Source: Symbiodinium natans (taxonomy: Eukaryota > Sar > Dinophyceae > Suessiales > Symbiodiniaceae). Taken from it: DNA of 64,000 nt. Location of the stretch: the NCBI GenBank assembly GCA_905221605.1, contig CAJNDS010000224.1, forward strand, positions 619,085 through 683,084, in the 5' to 3' direction. Positions 57,067 to 64,000 of this stretch are shown piece after piece. Positions within the stretch are counted from its first letter, which is position 1; each line of letters begins with the position of its first letter. The notes under the pieces are model-generated. The model did not search any database. It saw only the letters and a program-made list of their open reading frames with translations, and was not told where the DNA came from. The position numbers and the translations under genes were made by a program.

Positions 57067-58606
57067 ATGCGTGCGGTCCTCCTGAGCCTCGGTGCACTGG
57101 CATCCGCCCAGCAGATTGGAACCCATGAGCAAGAGGAACATCCCGCGATGGCCCTCTGGACCTGTGATGCTGCAGGTTGCTCGAAGGAGATGAAGTCCCT
57201 AGTGCTCGATGCGAACTGGCGCTGGCTCCACAACGGCCAGTACACGAACTGCTACAAGGACGGCGACTGGGACAAGAGCTTGTGTCCCGACCCCATCACA
57301 TGCGCCAGGAACTGTCACTTGGAGGGCAACTCAGAAAAGCAGTACAAGAGTACCTATGGAATCCAGCCGATTGAGGATGGCGTCGAGCTGGGCTTTGTGA
57401 CCACCACCAAGTACGGATCTAACTATGGCTCTCGGGTCTACATGCTGGATGACGAGAACAACTATCAGATGTTCAAGCTCAAGAACAGGGAGTTCACGCT
57501 GACGGCAGACATGAAAAAGATGCCATGCGGCCTGAATGGCGCAGTGTACTTTGTGGAGATGGACGCAGATGGTGGGAAGGCTCGGAGTGGGGGGACCAAC
57601 GCAGCCGGGGCCAAGTATGGTACGGGCTACTGTGACGCACAGTGCCCACATGATATGAAGTTCATGAACGGCAAGGCCAATACCATCGGCTGGAACGCCA
57701 GCCACGACCCTCCCATCGGATCCTGGGGCATCTGCTGTGCAGAGATGGATATCTGGGAGGCTAACAGCCGTGCCACCGCCTACACACCGCACCCGTGCTC
57801 CATCACCGGCCCATACGTCTGTTCGGGCACCGAGTGCGGTGACAACTCCGCGGATGAGCGCTACGACGGTGTCTGCGACAAGGACGGCTGCGACTACAAC
57901 CACTACCGCCTGGGCGACAAGGAGTACTATGGACGTGGCAGGGGCTTCACCGTCAACTCCAAAAAGAAGTTGACTGTTGTCACGCAGTTCATCACTGAGG
58001 GCAACACGGATGATGGAGACCTCATCGACATTCGGCGGTTCTATGTGCAGGATGGGCGGGTCATCCCAAACTCCAACATCTCCATTGCAGGCATGACCGG
58101 AGATTCTATCACTGACGCCACCTGTGCGGCAATGAAGACAGCCTTCGGAGACATCAACGACTTCGCGCGCAAGGGTGGCCTCAACGCTATGGGGGAAGCC
58201 TTGCAGCGAGGCATGGTGCTTGTCATGTCACTCTGGGACGACTCAGATGCCAACATGCTCTGGCTGGACGCAGACTACCCGTTGGACAAAGATCCGAGCC
58301 TGCCTGGTGTGAACAGGGGCCCATGCAGGACGGATACTGGTCTGCCCGCCTACCTTCGTGACAAGCACCTTGTGCAGCAGTTTCAGTTGTTCTTCGTTTT
58401 TTCATTGTGTTTAGGCATTTGATGAGTTCTAGTGTGCGTGTGGGCGAGACATGGCGAGACTGTCGAGGTATCCTCGTGCCCGGGTGCGTTACAGCAAAAT
58501 CAAGGTTGGCACTTTGGGCTCAACCTTCGGAGCAGGGGGCGACGAGGACGATGACGAAGACGACTACTATGGTGACGACAGGCGGCTGAATGAGGTGCAC
58601 ATCTAA
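57067..58606 (+). CDS. GH7 cellobiohydrolase-like enzyme, copy 4 (divergent ends)
   Basis: Exon 1 is 57067-58364, a GC-AG intron is 58365-58467 (103 bp), and exon 2 is 58468-58606, giving 478 aa. The catalytic EMDIWE motif, tunnel loop and final strand VRYSKIKVGTLGSTF are intact. Residues 58-101 carry about ten substitutions against copies 1-3 (for example E58Q, S74P, L81R, E91K, S92Q, K100Q, A101P). Residues 102-296 are identical. Substitutions resume after 296 (D297N, V302L, V348I, K373N, F412L, V426L, E432D). The acidic tail differs in order (GDEDDDEDDYYGDD). The intron and 3' flank are also diverged. This is the oldest-looking member of the array, with its middle overwritten. Confidence 0.95.
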
Positions 58607-60045
58607 CCATGGCTTAGCATGCCATTCTTTAGTAACGGCTATGTATGGCTGCCACTGACAACCACTGGGAGCCGCAGGTATATGCTGATTGTAATTCACA
58701 CAGACTGGATGTGCATGATGCAATGGGCGGGCAAATATTGGTTTCACTCATATGGCCTGGCAAGTTTCATAGTCGTGGGAACTCATACCCTCGAACACTC
58801 TGTCAGACCTTTGAGGTGATATGCATGCACATTGTGCGAGAACCGATGCTCTCTGGGTAGGCAGCACAGGATCTATCCCAGCGTCCATCGTGTTGCACAC
58901 TGTTGGCTGCATGCTCTTGGCCGACCTGACTTGCAGTCGCCCAAAAAATGTTAAGCGTGCATGCTTTGTGAACAGAAGTTTGCGAGAGACTCGCGAGATG
59001 CGTCTGGTGTTTTGTAGTTTGCAAGATGCTTGTTTCTTGCGTGCTCTTGGCACGTCCGCGCCCTGCTCTCCTCACTGAAGGGCCACAATGACGGACTGAG
59101 TTGAGAATTCACACAGGTGAGCTCTTGAGTGGGGACTCTTCCTGTTGTTGTCAACTGGTCTGAGGATCGGTCCAGCTGTGCTCCAAAAAGGCTAAGTGCT
59201 GAGCGCTGGAGGAAAGGAGCCAGCGTTTGCGTGGCGCAGCTTAGGCTGTGCAGTGCGCAATACAGTTCACGCCAGATATTAAGGCATGTGGCTTGTCCAT
59301 GGCAAGTCCGGGTCAGTAGTGGCATCATGCTTCTCGTGTGGACTTGCGCTGACGCGCCTCGATGGACAGACTGCTGCGTGCTGCACATAAACGGGAAAGG
59401 CGCCCACAAGCCCAGTCCAGGCAGGATGTGCCAACCGCATCAACCTCTACAGTACTGTACAATTGGCCGTCTATCTCGGGTCGCATGCAATGCATGGTGT
59501 TACAACGGATGTTCGTGCTTCCTCCGACTTCCTCCGACAAAGGTGGATGCGAACCAGGTCTTGGCGCGTTGCAAAAAGAAGAGTTGACAGCTGAAAGCGG
59601 CGATGCACCATCCCGGCCCAGTGAGCAGCCATGCGAGTCACACTGTGGCACTGTGGCCCAAGGAAACGGTAGATGTCAAGTCTGTCAAGCTGGCCTGATA
59701 AACAACACACGGGGTCCGGTCAAGTGAAGGACAGAACTTCGCAGGAGCATATATCATACCGTATCATGCGCAGGATCTCACCCAGAACAGGAGTTCAAGC
59801 GGAACGGATGCCTTCACGAATGTGATGCTGTAGAGCTGTCCAAGCCCATGCATGGGCATGAAAAAGATATTTCTGGCGCTCACCGTTTGCAGCTTCTTCA
59901 TCATATTCCGAAGGGACTTCTGGCCCCTGCCTCGTGCTGTTCTTTTCAACAACAAAAGTCGCGAGATGCTCTTTCTTTGTCCTTTGTTGTTTCTCTGATC
60001 TGGCAGGTCGAGAAGCGGGCAAAGCTTTGAGGTTGACGTCGCTCC
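58607..60045. other. GH7 copy 4 3' flank (type X) and unassigned spacer
   Basis: 58607 to about 58900 is homologous to the spacer after copy 1 (type X). Beyond that, no domain is recognised. Frames of 100-150 codons occur on both strands without motifs. Confidence 0.5.
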
Positions 60046-60052
60046 TGCCAAG

Positions 60053-60250
60053 GTGGCCTCTGCAAAGCTTGCAGAGTCATTGAAGGTGGAAGAGCAGCGA
60101 AAGAGGACGTATGCCTTTGTCCACCCAGCAAAAGCATCCAGAAGATCCTTTTGCGAAGCGGCCGCCGTGCTAAAGTTGGGGAAAAAAGCAACCATGAACG
60201 GCCTCCGTATTTCACATCGATGCCTCGATGCCCTGTCTTCTCCATCTTTT
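60053..60250 (+). CDS. possible exon, unknown
   Basis: A charged open stretch (ASAKLAESLKVEEQRKRTYA, then KASRRSFCEAAAVLKLGKKA) directly upstream of the first recognisable GH16 exon. It could be a 5' exon of the GH16 gene or of a separate gene. The composition is protein-like, but no domain or start is recognised. Confidence 0.3.
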
Positions 60251-62182
60251 TGAGAGTCTCTTTGACGCTTGGGCCGAGGAGGGGTGGCACCTGGAGTGGT
60301 CGGACGAGTTCGACACTGGTTCCTTGAATTTGCACGGGCCTTGGTACCACTTCAGAGAGGAAGAGGGAGGGAGAAACAGACATTTTTTTGGGCGGAAACT
60401 TCATGAGTTCCATGGCATGTGCTCAGCCTGGGGGCCCTTGCGCATCTGGGTCAAAAGCTCTCAACGCACATGCTCTCGAGCACCGAATGCGCCGTCTAAT
60501 GGAAACACCTCGTTTCGACTGGATCGCCGCTTGCAGGTTCAGTTGAGTCACGGGTATTGCTTCGCTCTATGACCGTGCAAGGCATCAGAGCCCACTAAGC
60601 GAATACATCCATGAAATGGGAATGGGTGACGTTATTGTCCTGTGCCCTATGGCTCTGGCACCTGCTGTGATGAAGTTCATTGTGTGCCAACAAGCGTACC
60701 AGGCTGAAGGCGGCGAACCGCATACTGCAATTTTGCAGGTGTGGGGCAAGCCAAGACCCCCCGAGCGCCCAGTGCACCCGCGCACCCGAAAGGAAACACC
60801 AAGAAGACAGAACACGAGTGTTTGTGTTTGTGTGCTTGCTTATTTGTGTGTTTGTCTGTCGTTTCGTGTGGGAGTGCATGCGCATGTGTCTGTCCTCCTG
60901 TATGTGCCACCGCGTCCGCCTGCGTCTTGTGAGGACCGCTTGGGAGGTTGTCACCAGTCGCGAGCCTGCAGTGATCTTTCCTTGCGGGCTCGACATGTCC
61001 CTACTTGTCCCTACTTGCATGCGAGGCGACGGTGGCTATGACAACACCCAGCTACCGGTTGGAGGCCATCTATTTGGTTCCCGATTTATTATCTCCATTT
61101 CCATCTTTAATAGAATGGCTTTGTGGAGGACATTATATTTACAATCCAACATTAAAAGGGTTCTTTGTCTTTCATTTTCTATTTTCATTTCTTCTTTGTG
61201 CTTTTCTTCTTTGTCATATTTTTAGTCTACATTTTCTGTCTTTTAATCATCCTTTAAGGAATCCACTAATAATGAAATAGCATTTTTGCCTTTCATTATT
61301 AGTAAAGATTTCTATGGAAAGATATTGATTCTCTATCTATATCTTCTTCAGATTCATTCCGGCTTCTCTTCTTTCTCACATCCAGATAATGCATTAGAAG
61401 CATGTGGATTGCTTACTCCTTTACATATAGTACCTGAATGGTATTTCTTATGCCAATATGCTATGTTAAAAGCTGTACCGAATAAAAATGCAGCATTCAT
61501 TATCTTATTTACTTCTATCTTCATCCTATTTTACTTTATGAGAAGTCTTTCAATGTCATTCGATTTTATAATTAAGACGTCCAGTAGATTTCATGGTTTT
61601 TATCTGTGCTTTTGGTTTCTTTCACCTTTTTTCTTTTATTTGGATAGGTGGTCAATTTCCTGTAGAGAACTTTCTATCTTATGGTCGTATCTTGACATTA
61701 CATTATTATCTTCTTATTTTCTGGTGTGTACTTCGTTGTGTTCTTTCGCTCAGTATATTCGCTCTTTCACACACTTCGTACTATTATTCTATTATCTGTA
61801 CACGCGGCAATAAATTTATTCGTGAAGCCGCGATAATAATAATATTGTAAGGGCTTATAATTTAGTATATTTTATAAGGATTACGCATGAAAATATGGCC
61901 ACGTTCCAAAGCGCAAAATTGGTTGTTTCGCCTGGGAAAGGAAGCTAAGGTGGAGGGGGGTAAGGGGGGTAGGGGGGGCAAGGGGGGGCGGGCGGGGTCG
62001 GAGGGTTAGGGGGGGGGGGGGGCAGTTGGTCACCCACACGCGTTCCACCTGGGGGGGGGGGGGGGGGGGTCGGGAAATGGCTCACAAAACGCGCGGTTCC
62101 ATCCGCTTGACGACGTTCCAAAACACAAAATTGGTTGTTTTTTCTGGCTAAGGTGGAGGGGAAGGGGGGGGGGGCGCAGGGT

Positions 62183-62224
<42 letters not shown>

Positions 62225-64000
62225 GGGAAGGCAAGGGGGTGGGTAGGGGAGCCCGTGTACTTCGTTCTCTCCATTATTGTATTTCGCGCGTCTTAAATTC
62301 CTTGCAAATACAATAATTGAGTTCACGCGTCACGCTTTTTATCATACACTTCGGGCGGCCCGTAATCATATTATAATTCACGCATCACAGGTTCTTTGTA
62401 ATTATAATATTATAACCGCCCTTTCACTTCGTTCATACAATCATTACGGTTTTCATGCTACTGTCATGGTCTTCTATAACGCCTCCAGATGCAAAAGCAC
62501 GTGTTTCTGAGGCCTGAATGTCACAGCTTGCCGCTGTGCTGCATGCCGCCAAGAGAATGTGGTGGTGGACGACGGCAAATTGCGAATAACTTCAGAGCGT
62601 GACAAGGAGGATCCCAACAGGCACACCGCCTGGCAATGAAGTTAAGTCTTTGGGTAGAAAGCCGCTCAATTGCTCAACACTTTAAGTGACTTAGTGGCCT
62701 ACCAGCCGTGGTGGTGGCATCCGAGTGAAGGTACTACTCCGCGGCGATCTCCACGAAGGCTGGGAGTTTGCTGCAGTTTGATCGGTGCGCCTCATGGCAC
62801 GTTGTCGCACGACAGGGCCGCTTGTCGTGGTCAACCGACGACGGCCCTTTCCGCCTCTGCGTGCGTGCCAAGTTGCCACTGAACACCCGAGGCCCTTGCT
62901 GTAGCAACAAGAAGTGGACCAAGAAGTGGACCTTTTCTTGCACGGTCCGTTCGAGAGCAGGTGTGTGGCCAGCGCACTGGATGCTTCCAGACAACGGCTA
63001 TTCTGCCACGGGCTTGGCCTCATCTCGCAGCGGCACATACCCTCAGCCCATGGCTGTAACAATGAGGACAGATGCCTCGATGAGGGGGAGATGGACATCA
63101 TGGAAATGGTGAGCGGGGATGGCAAAGTGCTTGAGCAGCAGGGCAATGCTTCACTGACTTCGCTATCACGGACTTGCTACGCCCGGAAGTCTGCATAGCT
63201 GAGGCGTATCATGCCTATCATTGGATGTCCAGCTGGCCTGGGAATCATTGCAGCGATTTCGAGACCTTCCATCGATCAGTTTCCTCTAGTACTATCGTAC
63301 GGGAATACCACTCAGACTTTCACGAGTATGCGGTGGAGAGGCCGGGGGGGCTCGACAGATCTCATACGTAATCTCACGACCTCACAGGCGCTTTTCTTCT
63401 TTGTAGTTGTCTCTCAGCAGCAGGACCCGCGATGGGATTAGGTATGCCGTCGACGGCGTGGTGACTGGTAGTGGCCTTGGATTCTTTGGCACTCCATTCA
63501 AAAACAGTTGCGGATCGTGTGCCTGTGTGCCAGTGACCGTCAATGCCAGTTGAACAGGCACTTATCGTGCCATGGAGAGGGGTTTTCAGCTGTCGTCGGC
63601 ACCCTGGTTCCTCATCCTGAACACAGCGAGACTTGGAATGAAGGGGAACGCTTGGAGACCCCTCGAAGAGCAACGATTCTGAGATTCTGAAGCGCAGAGG
63701 CGTCAGGGTGCAGAGTATCAAGTGCTCTCCTTGAAGCGAAAGTGTTGGCCCCCTTAAGTGGTTTTCATAGGAGACAGGCATGCGAATTGTATGCCACTGC
63801 AGACCTGCAGAGAACTGTGTGGCTGTGCGGGGTTCAAGGATTGGAGGTGGATGGCCTGGGTATCCGACCCTCGAGGCAACCTCCATGCCCGTCCCAGCCT
63901 GAGGCTTCTCTCGTAAAGTGAAGTACTCGTAAGTTGTGTTAGGTTGTGTTGCTCTGTGACTCGAAAATCCCGAAGACCCTCGAAGAGCGAGCATGGGCCC
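60250..64000 (+). CDS. GH16 beta-glucanase-like gene, at least nine exons, 3' end outside window
   Basis: Ordered GH16 (laminarinase/beta-1,3(4)-glucanase) landmarks on +. About 60255-60345: GWHLEWSDEFDTGSLN. About 62527-62605: QENVVVDDGKLRITSERD. 62816 to about 62885: GRLSW then FRLCVRAKLP. 62961 to about 63000: VWPAHWMLPDNGY. 63047 to about 63145: DEGEMDIMEMVSGDG, with the E-x-D-x-x-E catalytic residues at 63088-63090, 63094-63096 and 63103-63105. About 63196-63345: YHWMSSWPGNHC then SDFHEYAVER. 63424 to about 63475: GIRYAVDGVVTGS. 63590 to about 63690: APWFLILNTARLG. 63840 to about 63890: GGGWPGYPTLEATSMP. The last strand (VDY-V type) is not found, so the gene continues beyond 64000. The first recognisable intron holds the mitochondrial insertion. 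The start codon and signal peptide are not identified. Most exon ends are approximate; acceptors are clearer than donors. Substrate specificity is inferred from family only. Confidence 0.8.
61080..61830 (+). pseudogene. cob: mitochondrial cob (cytochrome b) pseudogene inside GH16 intron
   Basis: AT-rich, mitochondrial-type sequence encoding the C-terminal half of cytochrome b: PSLIEWLCGGHYIYNPTLKG, then FHFLFSFLLCAFLLCHIFSL in one frame. A single-base loss in ATGAAA(A)TA near 61275 shifts the frame to IVPEWYFLCQYAMLK and NKNAAFIILFTSIFILFYF. A second shift near 61575-61595 leads to FGFFHLFSFIWIGGQFP and SYGRILTLHYYLLIF. The 5' half of the gene is missing. Two frameshifts make it non-functional in this form. 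The flanks are GC-rich nuclear DNA with GH16 exons on both sides, so a nuclear copy of mitochondrial DNA is the simplest reading. A mis-joined assembly must be excluded. Confidence 0.85.
61798..61890. repeat. mitochondria-like hairpin and AT-rich tail
   Basis: Just after the cob remnant, CGCGGC at 61802-61807 and GCCGCG at 61827-61832 form an inverted repeat around an AT-rich loop. AT-rich sequence follows to about 61890. Short GC stems in AT-rich spacers are characteristic of dinoflagellate mitochondrial non-coding DNA. Confidence 0.6.
61903..62232. repeat. duplicated segment with long G homopolymers
   Basis: Two related units start CGTTCCAAA(G/A)C(G/A)CAAAATTGG (61903 and 62114), each running through AAGGTGGAGGGG into G-rich sequence. 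G runs of 19 (62051-62069) and 39 (62185-62223) bases are present. No coding content is supported; the Pro-rich frames on - are repeat translations. Confidence 0.8.
62265..62490. other. second AT-rich, mitochondria-like non-coding block
   Basis: AT-rich sequence with small inverted motifs (TTCACGCGTCACGC; TTCACGCATCAC; ATTATAATATTATAAC) unlike the surrounding nuclear DNA and similar in style to the tail after the cob remnant. Presumed to be part of the same insertion. No gene fragment is recognised. Confidence 0.45.

Noticed and set aside
61945-62326. Pro-rich minus-strand frames
   Set aside because: Translations of G homopolymers; no other coding character.

Overview
The window looks like nuclear DNA of a dinoflagellate. 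No ribosomal, plastid or bacterial operon structure is visible. Coding information comes in short exons separated by microsatellite-rich introns, at least two introns have GC instead of GT at the donor site, and almost every recognisable gene lies on the + strand. There is a tandem array of family-7 glycoside hydrolases of the kind known from dinoflagellates, a reverse-transcriptase family with a GRSA(Y/H)D motif, a plant-type (TTTAGGG) interstitial telomere tract, and a decayed dinoflagellate-type mitochondrial cob copy. The species cannot be fixed from sequence alone.

Layout. 1-21.8 kb: mostly microsatellites, minisatellites and scattered candidate exons of genes I cannot name (5.2-6.9, 14.5-15.8, 17.3-17.6, 18.1-19.4 kb), plus a 347-bp direct duplication bounded by (GT)n. 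21.8-26.7 kb: an unnamed proline/alanine/glutamate-rich gene start, then a Bin3/MePCE-type RNA-capping methyltransferase spread over about nine exons. 27.3 kb: interstitial telomere repeat. 28.1-31.6 kb: GH7 copies 1 and 2. 32.2-32.8 kb: the end of one unknown gene and the start of another. 34.8-40.3 kb: a kelch-repeat gene whose introns carry long purine repeats. 41.2-41.7 kb: an exon with a predicted membrane segment. 44.3-52.8 kb: a graveyard of non-LTR retrotransposons (three copies of one family sharing a 3' end, plus pieces of a second family on both strands). 53-54.7 kb: degenerate minisatellites. 54.7-58.6 kb: GH7 copies 3 and 4. 60.2-64 kb: a GH16 beta-glucanase gene of at least nine exons that runs off the window; its first recognisable intron holds a mitochondrial cob pseudogene, mitochondria-like AT-rich DNA and very long G tracts.

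Functionally, the best-supported genes are secreted or predicted polysaccharide hydrolases: four GH7 cellobiohydrolase-like copies and one GH16 endo-glucanase-like gene within about 36 kb. Dinoflagellates carry cellulose and other glucans in their thecal/pellicle wall, so a wall-remodelling or feeding role is reasonable but inferred. The GH7 copies look homogenised by gene conversion: three are nearly identical, and the fourth is identical only in its middle section. Their 3' flanks pair as 1 with 4 and 2 with 3. Exon boundaries outside GH7 and parts of Bin3 and GH16 are approximate.
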